Positions 16,925 through 25,797 of a stretch of 64,000 nt of DNA are shown one piece after another (the first letter of the stretch is position 1; each line of letters opens with the position of its first letter). The stretch covers positions 4,526,001 to 4,590,000 of the forward strand of contig NZ_OZ245846.1 in NCBI RefSeq assembly GCF_965228935.1, given 5' to 3'. Source of the DNA: Ulvibacterium sp965228935 (GTDB lineage Bacteria; Bacteroidota; Bacteroidia; Flavobacteriales; Flavobacteriaceae). A program made the translations under genes and the position numbers. The notes below the pieces were generated by a model, which saw only the letters and a list, made by a program, of their open reading frames with translations, ran no database searches and was not told where the DNA came from.

Positions 16925-18181
16925 ATGGAACTAAATAACAGTCAACTACTACGATTCACCACTGCCGGCAGTGTTGATGATGGGAAAAGTACACTCATAG
17001 GAAGGCTTCTTTATGATTCTAAATCCATATTTGAAGATCAATTGACAGCGGTTGAGAATACCAGTTTAAAGAAAGGTCATCAAGGTGTAGACCTAGCTTT
17101 GTTCACAGACGGTTTGCGGGATGAGCGCGAGCAAGGTATAACCATAGACGTAGCATATCGCTATTTTACTACCCCAAAACGAAAGTTTATAATAGCTGAT
17201 ACTCCTGGCCATATACAATACACAAGAAACATGGTCACAGGTGCATCCACAGCAAATGCGGCTATAATCCTTGTAGATGCCCGACATGGAATAATTGAGC
17301 AGACTAAAAGGCACTCTTTTATAGCGTCGTTGTTGCAAATACCACATTTAGTTGTATGCATCAACAAAATGGACTTAGTTGATTTTAAAGAGGAGATTTA
17401 CAATAATATTGTAGAGGAGTTTCAAGACTTTTCGTCAAAGTTGCTAGTAAAGGACGTGCGTTTTATTCCCATCAGTGCCCTGTTGGGAGATAATGTTGTA
17501 AACAAATCAGAAAATATGAATTGGTTTAACGGTGCTCCATTATTGCACACTTTGGAAACCATTCATATTAGTAGTGATTTTAACAGTGTAGATGCTCGTT
17601 TCCCTGTCCAAACCGTATTAAGACCCCAACGCGAAGGATTCATTGATTATAGGGGCTATGCCGGCAGAATCGCAAGTGGTATCTTTAGGCCTGGCGATGA
17701 GATAACCGTGATGCCTTCTGGATTCACTTCAAAGATAAAGATGGTCGAAGGTCCAAAAGGTGAACTACCGGAAGCCTACGCCCCAATGTCAGTGTCAATA
17801 ACCCTAGAAGACGATATAGATGTTGGACGAGGCGATATGATTGTTAGATCTAACAATAAACCTGATCCTGTTCAAGATGTAGAGGTAATGCTATGTTGGA
17901 TGAACACTTCCCCGGCAAAACCGAGAGCCAAATATACGATTAGACATACGACCAACGAGCAAACAGCCATGATAAAAGAGGTTCTTTACAAAATAGATAT
18001 CGAAACCCTTGGGCGTAATTTCAAGGATAAGGAAATAGGTATGAACGATATTTGCAAAGTAAAGATTAGGACTACCAAACCTCTTATGATTGATTCATAT
18101 CGTGATAATAGGAGTACTGGAAATTTGATATTAATTGACGAGAGTACGAATGAAACGGTTGCCGCCGGTATGATTATTTGA
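16925..18181 (+). CDS. cysN: Sulfate adenylyltransferase subunit 1 (GTPase)
   Basis: A 418-residue translation-factor-type GTPase that powers APS synthesis by CysD. G1 'GSVDDGKSTLIGRLLYDSK' near residue 15, G2/switch 'DEREQGITIDVAYRYF', G3 'DTPGHIQYTRNM', G4 'NKMD', then beta-barrel domains II and III. Its length is that of stand-alone CysN, with no C-terminal APS kinase, which is encoded separately two genes upstream. It is the last gene of the sulfate-activation operon. Confidence 0.96.
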   Translation: MELNNSQLLRFTTAGSVDDGKSTLIGRLLYDSKSIFEDQLTAVENTSLKKGHQGVDLALFTDGLRDEREQGITIDVAYRYFTTPKRKFIIADTPGHIQYTRNMVTGASTANAAIILVDARHGIIEQTKRHSFIASLLQIPHLVVCINKMDLVDFKEEIYNNIVEEFQDFSSKLLVKDVRFIPISALLGDNVVNKSENMNWFNGAPLLHTLETIHISSDFNSVDARFPVQTVLRPQREGFIDYRGYAGRIASGIFRPGDEITVMPSGFTSKIKMVEGPKGELPEAYAPMSVSITLEDDIDVGRGDMIVRSNNKPDPVQDVEVMLCWMNTSPAKPRAKYTIRHTTNEQTAMIKEVLYKIDIETLGRNFKDKEIGMNDICKVKIRTTKPLMIDSYRDNRSTGNLILIDESTNETVAAGMII

Positions 18182-18577
18182 TCAAGGAATATCTTTTATT
18201 CATTACAGTTTGCCAAAACAGTTTCTGTGTGATTAGTTGGAACCGATGGACTACTAATTCAAGCACAGAAGAAAAATACTATTCGCTACACTTTTGCCGA
18301 AGTTATTTCAGCTTAAATATGGGTTAAAAATTGCCAGAACACCTCGCTATTTACCTCCTGTAAAGGACATTTCAAGACCTTGTAAAGCTCAGCTATCTTT
18401 GTGCAGGCGCATTTGGATTAAATAAGGGTTTTCGTAAAACTTACCTTTGATCTAAAGGTTTTGAATCTTTGTTCCGAATAAGGACAATCTATTGGATTTA
18501 GTCATTTAAGCTTTCTTTTAGAATAGGTTTTCCAATTATCTTGCCCCGGTTGCCAATAAAAGCCTTAATTTAGATTT
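18182..18577. other. Intergenic region after cysN
   Basis: 396 bases with many stops in all frames. I see no gene, hairpin terminator or repeat. It precedes a decayed epimerase gene and may contain decayed sequence too, but nothing can be assigned. Confidence 0.5.
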
Positions 18578-19542
18578 TTGATGCATCATAAATCGCTAAA
18601 TCTCGATACAGATTATCGTATTCTAATAACCGTTGGTTTAGGGTTTATTGCTTCAAGTTTATTTGAAATACTTTTGGAAAACGGGAATCATTTAACTTGC
18701 CTAGATAGTTTTGCTAATGGAAAAAGAGATAATATAAAGGAACTGCCGAATAAGCGGAATTTTGAATTGATTCAAGGTGATATTCGAAACTTAGAGGTTT
18801 GCAAACGGACTTGTGCCAATATCGATTATGTTTTGCATCAAGCGGCTTTGGGTTCCGTACCGCGATCAATAAAAGCCTCCATAACCAGTAGTGCTGCAAA
18901 TATATCCGGTTTTTTGAACATGCCTTTCGCCCGGGATACAGAGATAAGGCGTTTTGCCTATACCGCTAGCTTCTCTACTCATAGGGGTTCCAATTCCATG
19001 CCTAAATTAGAGGAGGTAATAGGAAAACCCTTATTCCCTTCTGCGATTACTAAATATGCGAACGAACTGTACGCCGAGGTGTTTGCCAAGACCTATCATA
19101 TAGGGACTATTGGTTTATGTTATTTCAATGTATTTGGTCGTAAACAAGACCCAAATGGCACCTATGAGATGGTAATCCCTAAATTTCATAATATAATTGA
19201 TAAAATATGAATTTCCTGTAATTAATGGTCATGGAAGCTACACATGATTTTACATATATTGATAATGTGATAGAAATGAATATTCGGGCAATAGGGATGG
19301 ATAATCCCAAAGCCCGGAACGCGGTGTATACTATAGTTTTTGGTGAACAGACGACTTTAAGCGAACTTGAAGAAGGCATTGCCGAGGTACCAGTAAAATA
19401 TGGGCCTGAACGTCAAGGAAATGCCCCCCATTCCTTCGCTTCCATAGAGAAAACAAAAAAGCTGCCGGGGTATGAGGCTAAGTATAATATAGAAAAAGAG
19501 CCTAAAGAGACTGTTGGTTGGTATTGGAAACACTTAAGGTAA
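18578..19542 (+). pseudogene. Decayed TviC/WbpP-like UDP-N-acetylhexosamine 4-epimerase
   Basis: Two open fragments (18578-19210 and 19225-19542) together cover a UDP-GlcNAc(A) 4-epimerase of the TviC/WbpP family. The 5' part reads 'IGKPLFPSAITKYANELYAE' and 'YFNVFGRKQDPNGTYEMVIP'; the 3' part has 'HDFTYIDNVIEMNIRA' and 'TLSELEEGI'. Two frame changes lie within about 45 bases: after codon I at about 19200 the homology moves to the frame of 'YEFPVINGHGSYT', which ends at a TGA (19245-19247), while the third frame continues 'THDFTYI'. Active-site residues are also lost: the NAD motif is VGLGFIA instead of GGAGFIG, the SSSVYG block reads ASFSTHRG, and the YxxxK Tyr is Ser. The 3' part also looks shortened. 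Clearly non-functional. Confidence 0.9.
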
Positions 19543-19546
19543 AAAA

Positions 19547-20824
19547 ATGGATACAAGGATAGCCGTAATAGGACTGGGATATGTTGGACTACCTTTAGCT
19601 CAATTGTTTGCAACAAAATACTCGGTAGTGGGGTTTGATATCAAAAAAGATAGGGTGAGGGAATTGCAATTAGGACACGATAGTACGCTTGAAGTTGAGG
19701 ACAAGGTTTTACAATCCGTTTTAAAATCTTCCCCAGATACCAAAATAGGCTTGTTTTGTACGGAGGCTATTAAACATATTTTACCTTGTTCATATTATAT
19801 AGTTACCGTACCTACACCCGTAGATAAAACCAACCGACCTATCCTTAAGCCTCTGTACGAGGCAAGTAAGACGGTAGGGAAGGTACTGAATAAGGGAGAT
19901 ATTGTGATATATGAATCTACCGTATATCCTGGAGCAACGGAAGAAGAATGCGTCCCTGTACTAGAAAAGACCAGCGGGCTTGTTTTCAACAGGGATTTTT
20001 TTGTCGGCTATTCTCCGGAACGAATTAATCCAGGGGATAAAGAACATACCGTGGATAAGATCCTAAAGGTCACTTCCGGTTCTACACCGGAAATAGGAAA
20101 AAAAATAGATGAACTCTACTCCTCTGTGATTACAGCTGGAACCCATCTAGCACCTTCCATTAAAGTAGCGGAAGCCGCTAAGGTCATCGAAAACTCCCAA
20201 CGTGATATCAATATTGCTTTTGTTAACGAGCTGGCCAAAATCTTTAATCTAATGGAAATAGACACTCTTGATGTTTTGGAAGCCGCTGGCACCAAATGGA
20301 ATTTTCTCCCTTTTAGGCCCGGTTTAGTAGGGGGACACTGTGTGGGCGTGGATCCTTACTATTTAGCTCAAAAGGCGCAACAATTTGGGTATCATCCTGA
20401 AATTATTTTAGCGGGACGCCGTATGAATGACTCAATGGGGAAATACGTAGCAGCCCAAGTAGTAAAACTTATGATCCAGAATGAGATTAAAATCAAAGGT
20501 TCTAAAATATTGGTATTAGGAATTACCTTTAAAGAAAACTGTCCCGACGTACGTAACACCAAAGCCATTGATGTAGTAAAGGATTTAAGTAGCTATGGGG
20601 CTACGGTAGTGGTATGTGATCCATGGGCTTCCCCTCTCGAGGTAAAGCTTGAATTCGGGCTGCAAACTATCAGGGCGATTCCAGATGAAAAATATGATGC
20701 TGTGGTTGTAACAGTGGCCCATAAGGATTTCTTGGAAATAAATCTAAAGGACGTGTTAAAAAAGAACGGGGTGGTTTATGATGTCAAAGGGATTTTGAAG
20801 GACACCATGAATGCTAGATTATAG
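19547..20824 (+). CDS. tviB: TviB/WbpO-like UDP-N-acetylhexosamine 6-dehydrogenase
   Basis: A 425-residue UDP-sugar dehydrogenase that oxidises C6 of a UDP-N-acetylhexosamine to the uronate. NAD motif 'AVIGLGYVGLPLAQLFA', 'VTVPTPVDKTNRPIL', 'YESTVYPGATEEECVPVLE', 'GYSPERINPGDKEH', and catalytic Cys265 in 'GGHCVGVDPYYL'; C-terminal 'GITFKENCPDVRNTK'. These blocks match the Vi-antigen TviB/WbpO group better than ugd-type enzymes. It starts 4 bases after the remains of a TviC-type epimerase, the usual partner, so the product may stay as the gluco-type uronate or be used by another enzyme. The gene itself is intact. Confidence 0.9.
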   Translation: MDTRIAVIGLGYVGLPLAQLFATKYSVVGFDIKKDRVRELQLGHDSTLEVEDKVLQSVLKSSPDTKIGLFCTEAIKHILPCSYYIVTVPTPVDKTNRPILKPLYEASKTVGKVLNKGDIVIYESTVYPGATEEECVPVLEKTSGLVFNRDFFVGYSPERINPGDKEHTVDKILKVTSGSTPEIGKKIDELYSSVITAGTHLAPSIKVAEAAKVIENSQRDINIAFVNELAKIFNLMEIDTLDVLEAAGTKWNFLPFRPGLVGGHCVGVDPYYLAQKAQQFGYHPEIILAGRRMNDSMGKYVAAQVVKLMIQNEIKIKGSKILVLGITFKENCPDVRNTKAIDVVKDLSSYGATVVVCDPWASPLEVKLEFGLQTIRAIPDEKYDAVVVTVAHKDFLEINLKDVLKKNGVVYDVKGILKDTMNARL

Positions 20825-21492
20825 GTTTTAACGCGCTTGAACACACTTATAAACCTAATAGAAACCTGAGCTATTCCCAGATTTAACAATGGTGCAATTT
20901 TTCATAAGAACATCTTCAATCAGGGTTCCGTGCAAGGCAATTGACTACAATGTATAATCGTCTTAAGAAATCCTAGGAACTTCGTAATGCCCTAGGTCTG
21001 GAAATTGAATATCATTCATTCTTTGAAATAACCAGTACTACTTTTCAAGAATTTCAATATTTGCTTAATTCCATAGTTCAATTGCGTTGATGTATCACTA
21101 ACCCATTTACCTGGGGAATAGTAAGTGTTTTTGACAATACAGCCTTGCTCCAGTTATACTTATCCAACCTTCGAACTTCTCCTCAACTTTGAGCCGTTCA
21201 AATAACAGACTCCAATTTGAACTAAGGAGTACTGAGATGAAATAGGTTGGATACAGAATTGGAATTTTTGTTAAAAAAAATGTAATGCGCACCATAGTAT
21301 GTTAAAGAAATGTGTCATTCATCGAAAAAACAATCGATGGACATCCAAAACAGATTTCCATAACGTAATCTTTGCAATGTTCTTAAAATGTAATTCATCG
21401 AAAATAACATGAATTTCATCGAAGACACTAATTTTTTAAATAGATTTACCTAACCCAAATGAAGAAATAAACCTAAAAATCCTTAACCTATT
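20825..21492. other. Long intergenic region before the lyase lipoprotein
   Basis: 668 bases with no supported gene. A plus-strand frame from 20951 stays open for about 46 codons except for one TAG (reads 'ELRNALGLEIEYHSFFEI' after the stop); this could be a gene remnant but has no family signature. The last 175 bases hold three copies of TTCATCGAA (see separate entry). Confidence 0.5.
21318..21423 (+). promoter_or_regulatory. Three copies of TTCATCGAA upstream of the lyase gene
   Basis: The 9-mer TTCATCGAA occurs at 21318-21326, 21394-21402 and 21415-21423. The outer triplets TTC and GAA are complementary, giving a small inverted repeat. The last two copies are 21 bases apart, two helical turns, and end 70 bases before the ATG. 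They may be binding sites of a regulator; this is inference from repetition and spacing. Confidence 0.35.
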
Positions 21493-22947
21493 ATGAAATT
21501 GGACACTAACTCCCCACTAAAAGTGTTATCTCTTTTTATTATTTTTCTATTTGGCATTTCTTGCTCGAAAGATTCGGATTTGTTGTCGGATTATGTGCTT
21601 GCGGACGTTCAGGAAAGTGTAGTAGTGGATGACTACTTTTTTGTCTCCCTTAATGGAAGTACTTTATTGGATGTTTTGGCTAACGATATTCTAGATGATG
21701 AGAGTACCGTGACGATAACCAATGTTACGCAACCCAAAAACGGTACGGTCACCATTAATGACGACAACACGGTAACATATACCCCTACCAATCCGGAAAT
21801 CACCAATACACCGGACAACACGGATACGCAGGACAACACCGATACGCAGGACAACACCGATACGCAGGACAACACCGATACGCAGGACAACACGGATACG
21901 CAGGACAACACCGATACACAGGACAACACCGATACACAGGACAACACCGATACGCAGGACAACACCGATACGCAGGACAACACCGATACGCAGGACAACA
22001 CCGATACGCAGGACAACACCGATACGCAGGACAACACCGATACGCAGGACAACACCGATACTCAGGACAACACGGATACGCAGGACAACACGGACACTTT
22101 TACGTATACGACAGAGGTTTCAAACCCAAATGAGTCCACAAGTACAGAAACTGGAACCGTTACCATTATCAGTAACCGATCCCAAGGACGAGGAATAATA
22201 TGGGACACAGATTTTGAGACCGTTCAATGGTCTTCGAAAGGTAGTCGTACCAATGGCATGTGGGAAGTTAACGGAGGGGATGCTGTGAGAACCACGAAGG
22301 ATGCGAGAGTAGGAAATCAAGCTATCTGGCTGGGGGATTTTACCCAAAATGATACTCGAAACGAAATAAAGGCGAACAGGCTACTAGATTGGGGAGAGCA
22401 TTGGATCGGTTTCTCCATGAAGGTGATTGAACCATTACCTGGATCAAGAACCTATATTCAATTTCGTAATACCCGTGGATCCGGCGGCGTGGGTGATGGT
22501 GTAATAAATCCTGTTACCCTAAGACAGAGCACTAGATCTGGTCAAATGTACTTTCAGACATCAACTAATGCAAGCAATGTGAATCGCGTATTCAGCACTG
22601 GTGCTTCCACAGGCACAGAAAGATCTAATTTCAATTACAATCTAGATGATTATATAGATTTCGTTATTCACTGGGTATTGGATCCGACTGACGGTTATAT
22701 CGAAATCTGGGTCAATGGTAACAAGATTGTCGATGAAACTGGTACTACAACTTATCGCTATGCGCATGTGGATGGTGAGCCTTATGATGGAGATGTGGGT
22801 ATTCAAATGGGATTGTATTGGAGCAAGAACAATGCCCCCCAGGGCAACGCATATTACGACGAGTTTAAAGTTTGGGAGGGGCCAGGAGGGCGCTATGAGG
22901 ATGTTTCTCCGGGAGGACTCAGTCCAAATGACCCTTCTACCCACTAA
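21493..22947 (+). CDS. Secreted lipoprotein with Ig-like domain and heparin-lyase-like (PF14099-type) lyase domain
   Basis: A 484-residue protein with a lipoprotein signal ending 'LFGISC' (Cys24). Residues about 40-107 look like the first half of a bacterial cadherin/Ig-type domain ('LDVLANDILDDES', 'PKNGTVTINDDNTVTYTP'). Residues 108-203 are a perfect hexapeptide repeat (DNTDTQ x15 plus DNTDTF). 'FTYTTEVSNPN' and 'TGTVTI' then resume the Ig-type domain, so the repeat sits in one of its loops. From about 235, 'IIWDTDFET', 'DTRNEIKA', 'GEHWIGFSMKV' and 'DFVIHWVLDPTDGYIEIWVNG' fit the jelly-roll Polysacc_lyase (heparin/glucuronan lyase-like) family. A uronate-cleaving enzyme would fit a locus making uronates, either for chain trimming or release. 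The activity is inferred. Confidence 0.8.
   Translation: MKLDTNSPLKVLSLFIIFLFGISCSKDSDLLSDYVLADVQESVVVDDYFFVSLNGSTLLDVLANDILDDESTVTITNVTQPKNGTVTINDDNTVTYTPTNPEITNTPDNTDTQDNTDTQDNTDTQDNTDTQDNTDTQDNTDTQDNTDTQDNTDTQDNTDTQDNTDTQDNTDTQDNTDTQDNTDTQDNTDTQDNTDTQDNTDTFTYTTEVSNPNESTSTETGTVTIISNRSQGRGIIWDTDFETVQWSSKGSRTNGMWEVNGGDAVRTTKDARVGNQAIWLGDFTQNDTRNEIKANRLLDWGEHWIGFSMKVIEPLPGSRTYIQFRNTRGSGGVGDGVINPVTLRQSTRSGQMYFQTSTNASNVNRVFSTGASTGTERSNFNYNLDDYIDFVIHWVLDPTDGYIEIWVNGNKIVDETGTTTYRYAHVDGEPYDGDVGIQMGLYWSKNNAPQGNAYYDEFKVWEGPGGRYEDVSPGGLSPNDPSTH
21814..22101 (+). repeat. 18-bp coding minisatellite (15 full units plus a variant)
   Basis: Fifteen in-frame 18-base units encoding DNTDTQ run from 21814 to 22083, followed by a sixteenth encoding DNTDTF. 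Units differ only at silent third positions (acg/acc, acg/aca/act), so the peptide is perfectly kept. Because 18 is a multiple of 3, gain or loss of units keeps the frame. This should be length-variable between strains. Confidence 0.97.
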
Positions 22948-23310
22948 TTTTTTTTATTGGATTTATATATTCTATTCAATAAATAATTTGGGGTCTGTCT
23001 TTTTAATGTAATCCATTTATAAATCCAAATAATAAAGTTACATTAAGTATTCTTGCAACGAGGGTTCTTCTCAAAAATCCATACCCCTTTGTTAGTTTAA
23101 GTAAACAAGCAATACTAGTAAACGACTCTCCATAATGACCTCTTCACATTTTTAGGAAAGGCTACAATTTTAGGAAAGGCTACAATTTTAGGGAAGGCTA
23201 TATTCCTTAAAATCCTTATTTCAAAATCGTTACAAACTTTAATCCCGGTTTTTGAAATTCAAGTAATAACCATTGAAACCCTTTTTCACCTCTGATTTGC
23301 AGGTCACTGA
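22948..23310. other. Intergenic region between convergent lyase and sulfotransferase genes
   Basis: 363 bases without a supported gene. It contains a short three-unit tandem repeat at 23153-23206. No clear rho-independent terminator was found for either flanking gene. Confidence 0.55.
23153..23206. repeat. Three-unit 18-bp tandem repeat
   Basis: TAGGAAAGGCTACAATTT at 23153-23170 is repeated exactly at 23171-23188 and then in degenerate form (tagggaaggctatattcc) at 23189-23206. It is non-coding and lies between convergent genes. Confidence 0.9.
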
Positions 23311-24270
23311 CTATGTCATGGAGATTGTAGGAAACAATCTATTGTCCTTGTTTTCAGAAGATTTACTATAAGTTTCACTGTACCATTTATTGAAATACCC
23401 TCCATATTGATTCGCAAGGTCTAAGATCATATCATGATAATTTTCCTTCAACCATGCTAAAACCTCAGGGGGGCAATCCAATTCAATGGACTTATTCACT
23501 ACCTTATTCAGACCGGACTCATTTGTGTCCTTAGTTTTTAGGGAGTCATCTCCCTTGCCGCCCGTCGAGGTTATGAATTGGATTACTTCTTCCAGCAGTT
23601 GTTCCGGAGCATCGATTACGGCATCGTAAAACCCGATCAACAATTGCTCCTTAGGAAAAACGCTAGTGAAGTTTTTTATGGTTCTAGTATAATCGGACCT
23701 TAAAACTTGCCCCTCTTCCTTCATAAAGGAAATAATTTCGCTGTTTTCCACATTATCCAATGAAAATCCTTTGATTCTTTTTTTAGTGTGTCTAAAATGG
23801 GACCAAGCCCTGTCCACCGGGTTCCTTAACATCAATATTAATCTAGCATCTGGAGCCATTATGTGCATCTGTTTTATATCCTCGATTTTAAGCATGGAAT
23901 AGCTAGGGGTTATCTCACCTCTTATACCCCCCCCAAATAATTGAAAAACGGATTTGTACCAATTATCATTATAATTGGAGAAGTACCATTTGAAAGAAAA
24001 CTTAATATGTGCCCAATTTCCCCTTAAAACAGAAGCCAGAATAGATTTTCCTGCTTTAACTAGGTACGACAAACTGAACAATCGATCCCTGACCTTGGTT
24101 TTTGACAGATAATTGGGAGAGGGATAAGCAGTGTCCCTATCAAAATAATGAAACTCCTTTACCGGTGGTATAGCGAATCCCGGTGCTTTAGATAAGTTAT
24201 AATATAACCATGAGGTTCCTGCCTTTTGCGCTCCTATTCCCCAGAAATTGATCGGTGATTGATTTTTCAT
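23311..24270 (-). CDS. PAPS-dependent sulfotransferase (heparan-sulfate type)
   Basis: A 319-residue cytosolic-type sulfotransferase. The 5'-phosphosulfate loop is 'GAQKAGTSWLYYNL' (about 13-26), followed by 'PPVKEFHYFDRD', a block seen in glycan sulfotransferases of the heparan N/O-sulfotransferase kind. The 3'-phosphate motif is 'LMLRNPVDRAWSHFRH' near residue 150. It should move sulfate from PAPS to a sugar acceptor; the PAPS source is the cysC-cysD-cysN operon upstream in the locus. It is the last gene of a minus-strand operon with polymerase, glycosyltransferase, a second sulfotransferase and flippase. Confidence 0.9.
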   Translation of the reverse strand: MKNQSPINFWGIGAQKAGTSWLYYNLSKAPGFAIPPVKEFHYFDRDTAYPSPNYLSKTKVRDRLFSLSYLVKAGKSILASVLRGNWAHIKFSFKWYFSNYNDNWYKSVFQLFGGGIRGEITPSYSMLKIEDIKQMHIMAPDARLILMLRNPVDRAWSHFRHTKKRIKGFSLDNVENSEIISFMKEEGQVLRSDYTRTIKNFTSVFPKEQLLIGFYDAVIDAPEQLLEEVIQFITSTGGKGDDSLKTKDTNESGLNKVVNKSIELDCPPEVLAWLKENYHDMILDLANQYGGYFNKWYSETYSKSSENKDNRLFPTISMT

Positions 24271-24339
24271 AATTATTCAGGTTTAATTGAATTGTCCATA
24301 TTTTATCTTAAAAAATTCATTGGTACCCAACCTATAGTC

Positions 24340-25797
24340 CTATACCCTATTGAATACTTTTTTTAAGAACGTCTCCAAATATCGTCCTAAGATGTTAGGT
24401 CTAAACCTTGCTGTGGCCGTTAAAACAATAAGCAAACCTAAAGCAAACGTCAAAAACATTGTAACATCAGTTTTTCCAAATAGGCCAAATACCATATTGT
24501 AAACAAATATAATGGCTCCAAGATATAGCCCTAATTTCAATCCGGCTACAAAGGGCTCATAAAAGTATTCCCGTATTGATCCCTTGAATACATTTTTGAC
24601 CAAAACAATCATCATTAGATAGTTTATAAAATGGCTAATTACAATCCCTATGGCTGCACCATTAATTCCAAAAAAATACCCCAGAATACCAGAAAGAACT
24701 ATGATTATTAGAGTAAAAATATACTTCCGGGTAACATTCTTATAGATAAGGCCCTTGGCTCGAATAACGGAATCCGTCATTTTCCCTGAATTGCTAAAAG
24801 TAAGCACAAGGAACATTATTTGCAGAGGTACAACTGCCTCCGACCAATTTGTCCCCATCAGAATTTGCACAATTTCTGGTGAAAAACTAACCAAAAATAC
24901 AGTAACGGGAATCATAATTGAGTTACTTAACCCCAATCCAAACTTGTAAATTCTCACCAGTCTTTCATTTTCATCCTGGATTTCCGACATTACCGGAAAC
25001 ATCACTTTGTTGATAATCCTTGCCAGTAACTGGCTTGGTAAATCTTTCAATGTCGAGGTTCTCTCATAGATTCCAAGTATACCTTGGGCAAAAATCTTTC
25101 CAAAAATCAGGTTGAGCCCCTTACTTGATAAAAAAGTGCTGAATGACAATAAAATCATGCCAGATCCAAAACTGAACAACTCTCGAGCTGCCCTATAATG
25201 GATTTTGGAACTTATTTTTATGGGAGCAAAATAGAACAAGGCGATGGTACTCAGTAACGAAGCTATAAGGGTAGCTATAACCAACGACCATACTCCATAA
25301 CCATTTATTGCCAAATATACCCCAGTACCATAGCCAATCAAGTTTGACATAATACTGACCAATGAAACATTCTTAAAATAGTAATTTTTAAAAAGTAAGT
25401 TAGTTGAGATATTATTGAGAGCTAGCAGTATTAAATTCAAAGAGGCCACCTTTATGAGGCCATCCAGTCGCATATCTTCATAGGTAGATGCTATAAATGG
25501 CGATAGACAGTAAAAAAAGGTGTAAAGCGTAAGCCCAATAACCAGGCTGGTCTGCAGGGCTCCATTAATATGTTTATCATTGATAGCTTTATGTTGAATC
25601 AATGCGGAACCCATACCTCCTTGAATAAAAATGTTACCAATCCCAATAATGCCGTTAACCAAGGCCATTAAACCGTAATCTTCCTTTAACAGAAGTCTGG
25701 CCATTATAGCGAAATAAATGAATTGTAAAATACTTAGAAAGACAACTGAAAGTGATTGCCATTTGCCTGCATGCTTAATTTTATCGCTAAGACTCAT
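24340..25797 (-). CDS. Wzx-like oligosaccharide flippase (MOP/PST family)
   Basis: A 485-residue polytopic membrane protein with about 14 predicted helices. N-terminus 'KWQSLSVVFLSILQFIYFAIMARLLLKEDYGLMALVNGI' and 'GNIFIQGGMGSALIQ' are typical of the polysaccharide transporter family, which flips undecaprenyl-linked repeats across the inner membrane. Its ATG overlaps the stop of the upstream sulfotransferase gene by 4 bases (25794-25797), so sulfation before flipping is plausible. One flippase per locus is usual, and none other is seen here. Confidence 0.9.
   Translation of the reverse strand: MSLSDKIKHAGKWQSLSVVFLSILQFIYFAIMARLLLKEDYGLMALVNGIIGIGNIFIQGGMGSALIQHKAINDKHINGALQTSLVIGLTLYTFFYCLSPFIASTYEDMRLDGLIKVASLNLILLALNNISTNLLFKNYYFKNVSLVSIMSNLIGYGTGVYLAINGYGVWSLVIATLIASLLSTIALFYFAPIKISSKIHYRAARELFSFGSGMILLSFSTFLSSKGLNLIFGKIFAQGILGIYERTSTLKDLPSQLLARIINKVMFPVMSEIQDENERLVRIYKFGLGLSNSIMIPVTVFLVSFSPEIVQILMGTNWSEAVVPLQIMFLVLTFSNSGKMTDSVIRAKGLIYKNVTRKYIFTLIIIVLSGILGYFFGINGAAIGIVISHFINYLMMIVLVKNVFKGSIREYFYEPFVAGLKLGLYLGAIIFVYNMVFGLFGKTDVTMFLTFALGLLIVLTATARFRPNILGRYLETFLKKVFNRV

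Noticed and set aside
20825..21492. Insertion-sequence remnant
   Set aside because: No terminal inverted repeats, no transposase motif; one interrupted frame is not enough.
21633..22055. 140-codon open frame on the minus strand made of repeated SCVSVL units
   Set aside because: It is only the antisense reading of the 18-bp minisatellite, open because no unit contains a stop in that frame.
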